A stretch of DNA of 64,000 nucleotides. It comes from Fulvia fulva (taxonomy: Eukaryota > Ascomycota > Dothideomycetes > Mycosphaerellales > Mycosphaerellaceae). Below, piece by piece: positions 53,115 through 64,000 of this stretch. The notes under the pieces were generated by a model. It was not told the origin of the DNA, did not search any database, and was given only the letters and a program-made list of their open reading frames with translations. The stretch lies in assembly GCF_020509005.1 (NCBI RefSeq), contig NC_063017.1:186001-250000 (forward strand). Reading direction: 5' to 3'. The position numbers were made by a program, and so were the translations under genes. How positions within the stretch are numbered: the first letter of the stretch is position 1; every line of letters begins with the position of its first letter.

Positions 53115-55029
53115 CTAGTGCTCGACAGTGATCTCTGCAGCGCTGCTCTGTTGGGAGAGCTCATCGCTGTTGCGCTGGACATGGCCGTTCTGTCTGCGTG
53201 GGAAGCCGGCACCTCGCTCTGGAAGTGGGCCGCGAGGTTGGCGTTCGGGTCCGCCCTGCATGTTACTGCGAGACTGGGAGCGGTCGTCGTAGTTTGTGCT
53301 GAAGGAACGGTTGCTGCCAATGGGTCCTGGGGTATCACGATCCCAAGAGGGGAAGCCACGAAGACCACGTGGGCTGCCACCAAACCCTTGACCAAGATTC
53401 ATGTTTCCAAGGCCGTTGATAATGTTATTCGTGTCTCCGCGCTCAGCCAAGCCGGAGGTGGGTGTCATGAGTGTAGGTGTATTAGATTGCGCGCTATCGC
53501 GGCCAAAGTCTTGCTGGAGACGGGCGACATTGTTGCTCAATGCAGCAGGAAAGCTGGCTGTAGATGGCACAGGAGATGGTGTGTAAGATCGTAGATCAGC
53601 AAATGACTTTGCAGAGCGCAGATTGCTACCGGCGGCCAGTCCATGAGGCGAGTCATGGTAGCCAAGATAGCCAGAGGCTTGATGGCGAAGGTTTGGAGCG
53701 CCGTAGTAGGCTTCGTTGGCACGAACGTCGCTGAAGTCAGTGGTGGCGGCCCGATTAAGCGCACGCCGTTGATCACCCTGTAGGTTCTGGATGGATGGCA
53801 TTGGTGGACTCAGCCGCTGGTGGCCTTCCTTGAAGACATGTACAGCCCGCCGATCTGACTCGCCCTTGGATGCGTGACCGAGTCCCATGTGGTGTGCCAA
53901 AGTGTGTACGATTCGTCGCTCGGGTGGAGACAAGGTGGGTGAGAACACTAGCAGATTCCTCGCAGTGTCTTCCTTGAACAGGAGCAGCTTCGAGTAATGC
54001 TGCAGAGCTGCTGGGTCGTTTAGGTCCACCTCGACTCCAGCACTTGGATCCGGGAAAGAGCTGGGCAGGCCATTGCGAGCGGTCTGGTTGCGTGCTGATA
54101 CAGGCGAAGGCGAGCCAGCCATCATGCGAGACGACAAAGAGGAAGCAGATGCCTGTGTCTGGAGTGTCTGTGGTGCCATTGGGCGGTGTTGCTCCTCCAG
54201 CTGACCTCGTCGTTCACGCTTCTCTCGCTCGATACGTTCTCGCTCGGCAGCTGGTAGCATCTTCTTGTACTCGACTCGCAGCTTTCGTCCATTGAGCTCG
54301 AAGTGATTCATCGAGTCGATGACTGTTGCCGTCTCTTCAGGGTTGGTGAAGTTTGCAAAAGCAAGACCACGGAACACGCCGTTGTCGAAGTGGTAGTTAA
54401 ATGCGTACGGTAACGGCAGACCCATGTCAGTCATGATGCCCACTAGCTGCTCTTTCTTGATTGCGAAGGGGATGTTCTTGATGACGATGGCAGTCGGAAT
54501 GAGCTCCTCGTCCGGCTCGGAGATCTCCTGACGACCATATTGGGGACCGCCCATGCCACCAAGGCCATTAGCATATGGGTTCATGGGCATCTGCTGGTTC
54601 TGGTCAAGCCAGGCCTGTGCAATCGTTAGTAAGTACAACTCCTCCACATGACGCGTGCAATCTTACCGAAGGTATGCCTGACCTGCCTCCGCGTGAGGGA
54701 GGCTTCCTGAGGCCCTGCGTGCCGCCGAGTCCATTCAGCGTGTTGTTCTGCCCAAATGCGCCTGAATTCCACGACTGCTGCCCGCCCATATCGTAGCCAT
54801 TGCTGTAGCCTCCCACAGTCGCGTTGCGCATGTCGTTCGGGTTGAATCTGTTCCCACCATTGAAGTTGGCCTGGGCGTGATCTTCGGCCGTGTAGAGACC
54901 GGAGGGGAGGTGGCCGTAGGCTTCGAACTGCTGGCGGGAGTTTTGGCGGTGCAGCGAGTTCTGGCGCTGGGAGGTCGGCGAGCGGTTGGGGGGACCGTCG
55001 TAGTACATATCGAAGTGCTGGTTGTTCAT
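53115..55029 (-). CDS. RRM/R3H RNA-binding protein (Pin4/Cip1-like)
   Basis: Two exons, 55029-54667 and 54614-53115, join in phase 0 across a 52-nt intron (GTAAGA...TGCACAG) to give 620 residues. Exon 1 is disordered and rich in Asn, Gln and Gly ('SQRQNSLHRQNSRQQFEAYG'). The RRM follows early in exon 2: RNP2 'AIVIKNIPF' and RNP1 'FRGLAFANF', with 'LNGRKLRVEYKKML' at its end. After a linker comes the R3H-like region 'ERRIVHTLAHHMGLGHASKG'. The C-terminus is disordered with RG/RQ stretches. The layout matches fission yeast Cip1/Cip2 and yeast Pin4, cytoplasmic RNA-binding proteins of stress response and cell-cycle control. The start at 55029 is the first ATG in frame with this architecture. Confidence 0.9.
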
Positions 55030-57798
55030 GGCTTCGTGCGGCGCACGCCGGGGTGGGACGTGGTGTCTTGCGGTGAAAAAGCCTGCGGGAGAGTGATGCT
55101 TGCTCCCTAACACGACGCCAAGCTGCACTAAGCAGTACTACGCGGCCAGCTCGGGGGTCGGGAGATGGGGTGTAATACAGGAGGCGCTGTCAATACGGGT
55201 GGTGTGGTGTGGTGTGCGATGTGCTCTGCGGCGACGGGCAGAGGTGTGGTGCTGTGAGGTGTGAGGTGCGCGGTGCAGTTGCGGGTGGATGTGCAGGTGC
55301 GCAAGCGTGCAGTGCTGAAGACGTCTCCAGCTGCAGATTGTCGACCGTAAATCGTGGCGCGCCGTAAGCTCGTTAAGCTGCTTCGACAGGTGCGGACAAA
55401 GAACGGCGGTGGCACACGCAGCAGGCGGTGCACGAAGATCTGGTCTGTTGATACAGCGACGTGAAAGGCGTGGCGGCGGACGCGCGCACCAAGAGCCTGG
55501 CGGTGCAAGGAAGGTGGGAAGCAAATTCGGACGCTGGCCCACAGCGATCTGCTGGCTGCACGCTCAAAGGATGGCCTCGTGTCACACCCGCAGCGCCAGT
55601 CTTGGGGGAGGATGGGAGGATGGGAGGATGGGAGTGGTCGTGTGGTCGTGGTGCTGACACACGTCGTGGCAGCCGTAGATACTATGGAACAAGAGACGTT
55701 CAAAGGTCAAGGTAGAGGAAGAACAGAGAATCAATGTGGCCAGGAATCTGAGCAGATCAAAAACGCTTTCCTTTCTTCAGGGACCAGGGTGCTGCTCAGG
55801 AGGTCATTGCACGTCTGCATCCTGCCTCTGCTAGGACAACATCCGGTAAAGGGGGCAAGCAACGACGATATGCACCCGACGCTGCTCGCACGATGCTCGA
55901 CGCAATAATGCAATTCCAGCATGACATTCAAGCTTTACCCAAAGACTAAAACTAACACGGCCGCCTTATGTATCCGCGTCCACGCTTGGAGTAGTATGCA
56001 GACCCAAACGGCCGGCGACGATGGTGCACAGCATGTCGGCGTCCAAGCAGCGTCGTCAAACCACGATGCTATTCTCCGATTTGCTGACGTAGCGGGCCTC
56101 CATCTCCCAATTGCTGCTGCCGATCATCGTTTGGCTGCCGACGACATCCACACCACGATCCCACCTCTCCGTCCTGTTTGATGGCATCACATTTCCTCGC
56201 CGCACTCGCACTTCTCTCGCCCGCCACCGCCTGCCAGCAGCACCACCACCACCGGCTGCCGTGCGCGCACATTTGGAACCCTGTGCACCTCCAGCATGGA
56301 TAGCTGCTCGACTAACGATAGCGTGCAGGCTGCTGTCGCGTATGAGCAGCTGCAGCGGGCAAGCGATGAGAATGTGTGTCTCAGCGACCACAGCCAATTG
56401 CACCTCCCGCCTCGCACCCACCTGCATCTTGCCTCCAAATCACTCGCATGACTGACTTGAACCATCTTTGTTCGCTTGCTCCGGCCAAGATTCTTTTCTG
56501 ACCCTCTGCACGTCGCGGCGGCCGCCTGCTGATCATCAACGCAGCACGAGGTAACGTTCCGGCCCGCTCCACTCCATGGCAACCTTCAAAACTGCCATGC
56601 CTGCCAACGCCATCCAAACCATCCTATCCCGTCACCATAGCCGGGTCTTGCATCGACAAAACAAGGACTCGACAGCCCAACACTCGGTCCGTAGATGCAC
56701 CTCGATGTACTCGCGCTGCAGCGTCCTCGCTTCCAGCGTTTGCCTCATGCATCCTGACGCATCCGATCATGTACGTCCTCGACAGAAAGTGAGGGGTCGA
56801 TTTCTGTTGCTCTCCTGCTGAGAGACGGAGCACAACACATGCGCGACATGCGCGACAAACTGCAACAAGGTAGGTTGCCGCCAAACACAGCAGCACACAA
56901 ACACCCACCTCGCGGCAGACTTGGGCAGCCTTGCCTTGTGGTCGCACCGTAGCAGCACCAAGCTGTCTTCGAAGGTACAGCTTCGGATGCATTCGGCGCT
57001 GCTTCCACGCTGCCGCCATCCCTCGCTCGAGCACCCATCCTCCCTCCCACACCTCTCATGATTGGAGCTCCAACCTGGCCCTACTGTGACGACTTGCCCA
57101 TCACGCATCTCAACTACATCAGGTGACTGCCCTGCCAGACGTCGCATATATTACAGCTACATTTAATAACCTGGGCAATCTGCCCGCAGCTCAATCGTGT
57201 TCGCTGCCGTTACCCGCTCTCGAAACCTGTCAAATATTCTCTGGGTCAGTACAGGACAGGGTATCTCCGAAGCCTGCACGACCAGGTGAAGTCCGACAGC
57301 CAAGGATCGTAGCTCGCCCCCTCCCTGACTGGCGTGTCTACCAACAGCGAGAACGGGTAACGGGATTGTCGACGGAGCTTCTCGAAATAACAGTGCACAC
57401 GCGATACTGTAGACTAATGAGACCGATCTGAAACCGACATGATGGCGACGCAGAGATTTCAGTCATTGCCTGGACGACGGTCACCGTGCCTGCGGCGTTT
57501 CATCTCCAAGCTTCGAACTACGACAGGGTCAACGAATTGCCTTTACAATGCTGAGAAGCGTAAATACTTCGGCGTGCTTACTCTGGCATGTACTGTGTAC
57601 ACCATCACACGCCGACAACCTAGATCGTCCAAGACGAATCACATCCATCAACGCGAACCACTTACCACGTGTAGCCTTTATCCATCTGATTACCGGTGCC
57701 AGGGACAGCAATTACAGGCTAAGCATGGGTCATGACATGATCGCCATGAAGTCATACACCGATTACAGGCCTCGTGGAGCGGCGGAGGACTTCCGATA
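55030..57798. other. Long 2.8-kb intergenic region, no supported gene
   Basis: Many frames overlap (for example 55128-55703 minus and 56111-56455 plus) but all have skewed, low-quality composition (runs of H, T, P, R) and no domain. A short GGAGGATG tandem repeat lies at about 55607-55634. The part next to 55029 is probably a long promoter and leader of the RRM gene, which such regulators often have. Confidence 0.5.
55607..55634. repeat. Short GGAGGATG tandem repeat
   Basis: About three and a half uninterrupted copies of an 8-base unit. It lies some 580 bp upstream of the RRM gene start. Confidence 0.8.
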
Positions 57799-59175
57799 CT
57801 AGCTGATATCCAGTAGCCTACTCCACTCACTTCCACCAACTTCTCGAAACTCGACCCCTTCGCCGAAATACCCAGCATCGTTCCATGCCTTCATGGTCGG
57901 TGCATCGTATGGACCATGCGCTTCACCGCCATCTCTGGCGTCACTCCAGCGGTATTCCCACTGCGACAGTGCTCCGTCTTGTTCGTCGGCCCCGGCAGCG
58001 GCAGCTTCAACAGGAGATTGCCAGTCTTCCCCTGTCTCTTTGCGGTATTGCCGCATGAGCAGTTCGCGTTCTGCCTCGTAGATCTCGAGCTGGCCACGTG
58101 AGTACAGGGCGTCTGCGGCCCCTGTGATGGCTTCGACTGCTTTTCTTCGAGCTTCCTCTTTGGGGTCTGTGGCTGTGCCGTGGCCACTCTCGGCGGGTTC
58201 ATCCACATCCATGCCGTTACGTTGCTTCTTTTGCTTCCACTTCGGGATCTTCTTCTCTTGGGGCTTGCCGCGATTTAGTCGTTGCAATGCTTCCAGCGGA
58301 CTCTCGCCAGTCTCGAGTCGTGATATGAGTGTAGACCGCAGATCGCTCGTGAGCATCGCATCGTCTGCCATAGCTTTTCGTCTCCTCTCATCTTCCCGCT
58401 TCTCCTGTGCCTCTTTCGCCTTCTTCATGTCCTTTTTACTCAACCCGTCAAGCCAATTGTCATTGACTGCATCAGGATCCGCCGCTTTCCTGACATAATT
58501 CCCTGACTCATCGAACCTCCCATCCTGTTCCTCATCCTTCAGATTGAACGCATCTAACCGCGGCGCATGCTTCTTCTTGCCTCCCGCTCCAATCTCCGCA
58601 GCAAGCTCATCCTCCATTTCCTCGTCTAACTTATCCCGCTCCTCCTCATCGCCCGAGGACTCATCTTCCTCATCCTCCTTTGATGCCTTCTGCTTGCCCT
58701 TCCCACCCAGTAGAATCTCATCAGAAACTTTCCCACCGGACGTGCTATTCATAACCTGCCCCTCAATCTCCTCCCCTTCCATAAACCTCACATCCTTCCC
58801 CTTCCCCTTCCCCTCCCGTCGCACTTCCTCATCGTCATCTCCATCCTTCTCCTCCAAATCCGCAAACATATCATCCTCCTCCTCATCCTGTGACTTCTCC
58901 GGCTTCTTCTTGTCCTTCCTCGCGGCCCGAGCGTTGAAGTTATCGTTGTCGGAATCCGATTCGTAGCCGTCTATGTTCACGGCATTACGTTTGGTGTTGT
59001 TGCCGGATTTGCCGATCACGTCGGCGTCGAGGATGAGATCGTCTTCGGGCGCGTCGGCGGCGAGGGTGGAGGGGTTGCGGTAGTCGAAGCGGGGTTTTTT
59101 GGTGGTGTTGTCGTGGGTGCGGTTGAAGTCTTCGCCGGCGCGTTTGGGGCGCGCGGCGGAGGTGGGGTGGGGCAT
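57799..59175 (-). CDS. LIN1: U5 snRNP GYF protein Lin1/CD2BP2
   Basis: A 458-residue frame; the start at 59175 follows leader-like sequence and opens 'MPHPTSAARPKRAGEDFNRT'. The CD2BP2 signature 'VNIDGYESDSDNDNFNARAA' comes early, then long acidic and lysine-rich stretches, and 'QDGRFDESGNYVRKAADPDA' with 'NDNWLDGLSKKDMKKAKE'. The C-terminal GYF domain reads 'QWEYRWSDARDGGEAHGPYD' and 'MKAWNDAGYFGEGVEFR', with the W-x-Y and GPYD hallmarks. Lin1/CD2BP2 binds Prp6/Prp8 in U5 snRNP and the GYF pocket binds proline-rich ligands in spliceosome assembly. The family identity is clear from the GYF domain and the flanking motifs. Confidence 0.93.
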   Translation of the reverse strand: MPHPTSAARPKRAGEDFNRTHDNTTKKPRFDYRNPSTLAADAPEDDLILDADVIGKSGNNTKRNAVNIDGYESDSDNDNFNARAARKDKKKPEKSQDEEEDDMFADLEEKDGDDDEEVRREGKGKGKDVRFMEGEEIEGQVMNSTSGGKVSDEILLGGKGKQKASKEDEEDESSGDEEERDKLDEEMEDELAAEIGAGGKKKHAPRLDAFNLKDEEQDGRFDESGNYVRKAADPDAVNDNWLDGLSKKDMKKAKEAQEKREDERRRKAMADDAMLTSDLRSTLISRLETGESPLEALQRLNRGKPQEKKIPKWKQKKQRNGMDVDEPAESGHGTATDPKEEARRKAVEAITGAADALYSRGQLEIYEAERELLMRQYRKETGEDWQSPVEAAAAGADEQDGALSQWEYRWSDARDGGEAHGPYDAPTMKAWNDAGYFGEGVEFREVGGSEWSRLLDIS

Positions 59176-60369
59176 TGGTGTGGTGGTTTGTAGATGGAGG
59201 TGTTTGCGACAGGAGGGTGAAGTGTTTGGGCTTGCATGTGAAGGGCTGCAGAAGCTCTTTCTTAGCGCAAGTCGCGCTTGCATTGGCAATGAGGTCATTT
59301 TGGTCCATGTCGGTTGGAGTTGCCTTTTTGTTGAACGGCAATCAGTGTTCTCACAACGACTCTTGGAGACTTGTGGGTATTAGCTTCGTCCCAAGTCTGG
59401 TGAACATACTCCACCGGATGCAATTTGCGTGCTTCTCACTCGTCTCGCCTAGAAGTGCTCACTTTGGAGATGAACGCAAAGAGGGGTTTCAATCCAGCTA
59501 TGTAGCTGGATGCTATGGCACTTCTTGGAGACCTTCAATCATGGCTCACCTACATGGCTTCAAGTGTCTGAACCAAATCGGAACCTCGAGATACTAGCCT
59601 ACGAGCATGAAACACCTCGAACGGGCGCCTGCGATAGCACTTGAGAGCTGTTCGCAACGAACAATCGAAACGGAAACAGACCGTTCTCAACCAACTCGCG
59701 CATACTGGCGGCTTGGCAGATGGCATCCTCGGGAACGTCCAAGGCCTGGTGGCCATATCAGTCGGCTCCAATGCTAGGGATCTGCTAGATGAACAGATAC
59801 ACGTAGATTCAACATAGGTCGACGCGCCGAACCACGACTGCATCAACCGGACTCCGCTACTCAGCTGCATGCCAGCGGGTTGAAGCAACGGCCTGCGTTT
59901 CTATATTCTATATGGGATCGAAGCGCCAGGCGGCAAACAAATCTGTCACCAGCCCTCGATGTTCTTATACTTCGATGCGGGCTAAAAGGGATTCCTTTGT
60001 CTCGGTCCATGTAGTGCTATGCCGTTGATCTATACTTCCACCCTGGGAGCACAATGGGCAAAGACGAGTATCCCTGCTACGTCAAGGTCCGACTACAGTA
60101 GCTCTTCCAGTTCTTCAAGATGCGGCAACATCACGCGGAAGAACTCACAACGCAGCAACTGTCGCGAAGTCAAGCTTTGGTGAGCTGCAAGGACGATGAA
60201 GTGCAGAGGTGGAAGCAAAGTTGAGACATGGGATGTGTCTTGCGTCTTTCGGATTCAAGCTGATCTTAAAGGCGAAGTGACCAACTAAGATCGTTCCAGC
60301 GCTCCAAGCTCGATTCCATCAGCTGCATACGATACTCACATTCGCAAACGCCCCTCGCTTAATTCCTCC
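59176..60369. other. Intergenic, no gene seen
   Basis: Frames are short and have no domain. The first 150 bases are the LIN1 leader. Confidence 0.55.
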
Positions 60370-60759
60370 TCAGACAAGTCGCTTCAGCATCCAATAAATC
60401 GCCACCAGTACAATCTCCACTCCGGCTCCAACAGCTATGACTTGATACGCAACCTCCTCCAGCCACACCCCAAACCATTCTCCGAAGCTGATCTTGTGCC
60501 AAACGACGGTCGCGACCAGAGATAGCGAGGACAATGCCAACTCTAATTGGCGCCACTCGCGAAGTGTCCACTGTCCATTAGCGTAGGTACTGTGCCAAGC
60601 GCGGGCGGGATGCTGTCTATAGGCGTTGACGTCGGTCACCAGCAGGTAGAGCATGTAGCACTCCATCATGACCCAGATGATGCAAACGATCAGGAAGTAA
60701 GTCGCGAATTGGTGCCAGAGTACCCAGAGTGCGGCGACTGCGGTTGCGGTGTAATTCAT
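60370..60759 (-). CDS. Small integral membrane protein, unknown
   Basis: A 129-residue frame with three to four hydrophobic helices: 'ATAVAALWVLWHQFATYFLI' and 'VCIIWVMMECYMLYLLV', 'LALSSLSLVATVVW', and 'YQVIAVGAGVEIVLVAIYWM'. Short polar loops separate them ('NAYRQHPARAWHSTYANG'). The helices and loops are regular enough to suggest a real gene. I recognise no family. It could be an ER, Golgi or plasma-membrane protein. Confidence 0.6.
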   Translation of the reverse strand: MNYTATAVAALWVLWHQFATYFLIVCIIWVMMECYMLYLLVTDVNAYRQHPARAWHSTYANGQWTLREWRQLELALSSLSLVATVVWHKISFGEWFGVWLEEVAYQVIAVGAGVEIVLVAIYWMLKRLV

Positions 60760-62027
60760 GGTGAGGTAGTTTTCAGCTTTCTCAGTCGATCTGAATCTTT
60801 GGTTCCAGCTGGACTGTGGGAAACCCTCGCACTCTTGACGGATGGCTGGATGTTTGCTTGTTCAACACAGTCAAGCTGCAGAGGACTAGGACAAAGAGGC
60901 TATGTATAACATGGTATGGCAACGACATGATCTTTGAGAGGCTAAAATGCAAGGACAAAGCATTGCTGGGACACATCAGAGTGGGCGGGCTTGATGAACA
61001 CATATTAACAAGCAGGGAGATATGGTCAAGTGGGACAGCTTGATATCTCTTCGCGACACATGTTGACACAAACACACACTCAAATATCTCACCCCATGCG
61101 CTCTTGGAGTACACGTTACCTGGGCTTTCGGGACTTGGAGGATGCTGTTGTCAATATCTCCCCAAGTTCAACGGCAAGAGCGCAGCATCTTGCTGCTTCA
61201 TAAGCATAGAGTGAAAGAGCTGGTGGAGGGTTCGATAGCGCGGCGGACCACGAGACTTGGAGTCACGGACGCGCAGTGAGTCTCGATGTCAAGTCCTCCG
61301 CAGGCCGGCGTGGAAAACGATGTGAATGAGCAAGTCTCGTTTATGAAGCCGCCAAAGCTCGTGACTGTAGACTTTAATGCTTGTGCAGCGAAGATCCTGT
61401 AACTCATTCTCACGGGACGGCTACGACCTTGATCAACCTTTGTCCTGTATGTGCTTTTTGCTAGAATGAAGAGAGGCAAGAAGTGCGCCCGTACACTCGT
61501 CGAGATTCTTCATGAGCTCACCCGAGCGAGGGCAGGTGACAAAGTTGCCCGCTGCCGGGCGCTTCGACTTGCTATTGTATTAAAGGCCTTTGCCTGAGCA
61601 CGCTGGCGTGCAGCTAAGTAGCAAGGCCGTACCGATGCAGTTGAGCTTGCAGCACGTCGGCCTATGTGTCTTCTAGGGCTATACGCTCGTCGAATAGCAT
61701 TACAAGAAGTAAAGTCGAGACCCAAGCCGGCAACGTACTTTGTCACCAGCCCTTGGAGAGATGTGCTCAATCGCCAAGCCTCGATCATGTGCTATATGCT
61801 ACTTATCTTCATTCACCGAAAATCGTAGTACACATGCACATGCGGTGTAGCCAAGTGTCGTTAGCGTCTAAACGGAACATATAGAGAGCATCGTCCTCAC
61901 GTCTCTTTGATTCTTACGCATCACGGCCCAGTACCAACACACTGACACAACCAGTACCGCCACCCCCTTCACTCCTTCGACAGTCTCATCCAGCATCAAC
62001 CCGAGTGGAAAAGCCACCACGACACAG
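60760..62027. other. Intergenic, no gene seen
   Basis: Several frames of 70-110 codons overlap without any domain. Nothing can be supported. Confidence 0.5.
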
Positions 62028-62078
62028 GTAGCTTTCCAATCAGTATGACTTCTCGGGGATCCAAGCTAATAATTGCAG
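62028..62078 (+). other. Candidate 5'-UTR intron of the membrane-protein gene
   Basis: A 51-nt stretch with GTAGCT donor, a GCTAATAAT branch motif and TTGCAG acceptor lies just before the ATG at 62125. No coding start precedes it, so it would be spliced from the leader. It supports active transcription here. Confidence 0.5.
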
Positions 62079-62124
62079 CCCATCTTCAACATCACAAGCC
62101 CACAACAGTTTCCGAACAAGCGAC

Positions 62125-62667
62125 ATGGCACAGTATCCGATCCCACCTCTTCTTCTACTCACCACCGATTCAGGTGCCCTCCTCGTCGCCGTATCCGTCA
62201 TCGCAGCGTGGGCCTTGAACGCCTTCTCACTACTCGCCAAGTTCATCGGCATGGGCGCCGCCGAGGACGGTCGTGCTAGCGGCGAGAACAAGGTCCAGGC
62301 ACTCGGCTTTGCGTTGATCATTACAGGCTTCTACCTGATCACCGTGGCAGTATGTGCAACGATACCTAACTGTACCAAGCGCAACGTCGATCTCGTCTAC
62401 TACGCTCACGATTTAGTCTTGGCTCCAACCATGTCGATCGTCGTCTGCTAAGGTATGGTCATCGGCGCTGTGCTTTTGGTGCTCACGGCTGTTGAAGATC
62501 AGAGCCGGAACACATGGCTTCATCAGCTGCCAGGTTGCGGTCTCGCCGGCACACGTGAGTGCTTGAAGCGCTTGGGAAGCGAGGACGACATGGAGGGCTT
62601 GATTGGGAAGGATATGGGCGACAGCGAGAAGTCAAAGAGGACGGGTCCAATATCCTCGTTGTCGTGA
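62125..62667 (+). pseudogene. Membrane-protein gene interrupted by an in-frame TAA
   Basis: The frame opens 'MAQYPIPPLLLLTTDSGALL' and codes hydrophobic helices ('LLVAVSVIAAWALNAFSLLA', 'ALGFALIITGFYLITVAVCA' and 'APTMSIVVC'). A TAA at 62449-62451 follows, and the same frame continues at once with another helix ('GMVIGAVLLVLTAVEDQSRN') and a charged tail to a TGA at 62665-62667. Read through, the protein would have 180 codons and four helices. No intron removes the stop without destroying a helix. I read it as a gene with one nonsense change; a true 108-residue protein or stop read-through cannot be excluded. The family is not recognised. Confidence 0.55.
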
Positions 62668-62901
62668 GGAGTTTGTGCGCTGCAATCGCAATCAGCGCAT
62701 GAAACCAAAATGCTGAATGAAGCATAGAGCTAAGAGGAAGGACGGGATTCTCGCATTCGGGAGACTTGAGAAGTCGTGCATGAATCAGTCGCTGCGAAGG
62801 GACTAAGACGCTGAAGTACACAGTAGAGAAAGCTTTCACTGCAGCGAGTGTAGCTCGACCCCATCGGTCAAGCCACCACCAAATCAATATTTCAACCTCC
62901 C

Positions 62902-63819
62902 TCAGAACAGCTTCCGCAGCCACCCACTCATCATCTTTCTAAAGCTGAACTTCCCGCAGTCCGCCCACCCCGGCTGCGGCACCACCAAACGCCCCATCTC
63001 ACCCTCATCAAGCGCCACCTGCGAAGCTTTCACCTTGATCGTCAACCTCTTCCCCTTGACAGACTTCTTCAACTGCTCTGCCAACATGCTCCTCAGCAGC
63101 TCGGGCTCCCCTAAAAAACCCGACTCCCCTAAGCAACCTGATTCTCGCTTCTTCTTCTTCTTCTTCTTCTTCTTCTCCTCCTCCTTCATGATCTTGCCCA
63201 CAGCCTTCCTGAACATCTGCCCGAGTTCGCGGCGCAGAGCCGGATAGTGTCCATCAGACTGCGGCAGATTTACGCAAAAGAGCACCAGCGCCTTCGACCT
63301 GTCGCCCTCTTCGTCATACTTGATCCTGAGTGTAAGGTCATTGAGACGCACACCCATGTCTTGATACACATCGAAGGTCACGTCCGCGATTGGAGGATGG
63401 ATAGCAGAGCCCACCAGTCGCTCAAATCGTTGCTAGTGATAAGCCTGCCCTTGTTCTCTGCCGTAGCCTTCTTTCGGGTATGTACCGAGCGAGACTTGAT
63501 TGGAGGGCGAGTTATAGCTGTCGATGCCGTGTTGGATGAAGAAGTGGAGGAATCTGCTGGTTCGAAGGGAGGGATCATTCTCGTCGATATCGACGGCGTT
63601 GTTGTCGTGGAAAGGGTCTTCGGCGGCTCGGACTTCTTCGTCGAGGTGGTGGTCTTCAGTTGGTGGACGTGATGTTGCTGGTGCTGGGTTTGCTGGTGCT
63701 GTTTTTGCTGGTGCTGCCCTTGCTCGTGCTGACTTTACTGGCACTCCCCTTGCTCGTGCTATCAGATCTGGTAATGACGTTCCTTGTCCTGAACATGCTG
63801 CTATTGCTTCGAAAGACAT
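62902..63819 (-). CDS. Unknown protein with polylysine tract; in-frame TAG possibly removed by a short intron
   Basis: The start ATG is at 63819. The N-terminus has an Ala/Pro-rich repeat ('PAKTAPANPAPATSRPP') from 15-base repeats, then an acidic part ('HHLDEEVRAAEDPFHDNN'). A TAG at 63433-63435 interrupts the frame, which goes on in the same phase with good coding sequence ('FERLVGSAIHPPIADVTFDV', 'MGVRLNDLTLRIKYDEEGD'). A 63-nt in-frame intron (63495-63433, GTCTCG...CACTAG) would remove the stop. A microsatellite codes nine lysines (63148-63176), followed by 'KKSVKGKRLTIKVKASQVA'. No family is recognised. An upstream exon beyond 63843 is possible. Confidence 0.5.
63148..63176. repeat. (CTT)n microsatellite coding a lysine run
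   Basis: Nine or more uninterrupted CTT units read AAG on the minus strand and add a lysine tract to the unknown protein. Length variation would change the tract without changing frame. Confidence 0.85.
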
Positions 63820-64000
63820 TGTTCTTTGTAGACGCTCGAGCACGTTCGTATTGGTGAAGCGCTGTGGGAAATGCTTGCTAATTAAAGATTCGTGGAAAGG
63901 CCTGGGAGGACGTTAGAACAATGCAGAAAGGACTTCTGTGCTCGAGCCCGAGGTCGAGCCTGGAATGGTGACAGAGCATCCTCTCCATGTGTTTGGAAAG

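Noticed and set aside
55128..55703. A 191-codon minus-strand frame upstream of the RRM gene
   Set aside because: Runs of H, T, P and S with two other open frames in the same bases indicate a promoter or leader shadow and not a protein.

Overview
This window is nuclear DNA of a filamentous ascomycete. Most genes are split by 46-130 nt GT-AG introns with CTAAC/CTGAC-type branch points. They stand alone on both strands and are not in operons. Many are ascomycete housekeeping genes: Lin1/CD2BP2, Faf1, Rpf1, HapE, Cog2, uL1m, His6 and Grs1. Others are typical of moulds: a GH75 chitosanase, MFS sugar transporters, a P450, F-box proteins and small secreted cysteine-rich proteins. The gene style suggests Dothideomycetes, perhaps Mycosphaerellales, but that placement is inference.

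Layout. 0.6-3.5 kb: a BTB/POZ protein and a GNAT acetyltransferase. 3.8-6.8 kb: a large dynamin/SLIP-GC-like GTPase with an apparent frame break near its end. 7.1-13.1 kb: a short-chain dehydrogenase, an F-box protein, a basic coiled-coil protein and an acidic-tailed nuclear-type protein. 13.1-18.6 kb is an accessory pocket with a tandem duplication of about 318 bp, a GH75 chitosanase, a decayed gene and a six-cysteine secreted protein. 18.7-26.5 kb: Cog2 and uL1m on a shared 242-bp promoter, a membrane-anchored calpain-like protein and an F-box/LRR protein. 27.2-31.8 kb: an arylsulfatase and an MFS sugar transporter, divergent. 32.2-34.6 kb: a second small secreted protein, then FAF1 and HIS6 on a 144-bp shared promoter carrying a perfect Gcn4/CpcA site. 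37.1-42.5 kb: a second sugar transporter, a 479-bp MITE and a cytochrome P450. 43.9-52.1 kb: malate dehydrogenase, HAPE, dual-start glycyl-tRNA synthetase and RPF1. 53.1-59.2 kb: an RRM/R3H (Pin4/Cip1-like) protein and the U5 snRNP GYF protein Lin1. 60.4-63.8 kb: three small unknown genes, two of which carry an in-frame stop.

How the genes relate. There is no biosynthetic cluster. The clearest functional theme is growth and translation (Faf1, Rpf1, Grs1, uL1m, His6), several of them in divergent pairs with very short shared promoters. Host or environment interaction functions (chitosanase, two secreted cysteine-rich proteins, sulfatase, transporters) lie between them in repeat-bearing or gene-poor stretches. 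The best structural find is the MITE at 39711-40189, with perfect 41-bp terminal inverted repeats and a perfect 9-bp target-site duplication. I saw no rRNA or tRNA gene, CRISPR array or telomere repeat.
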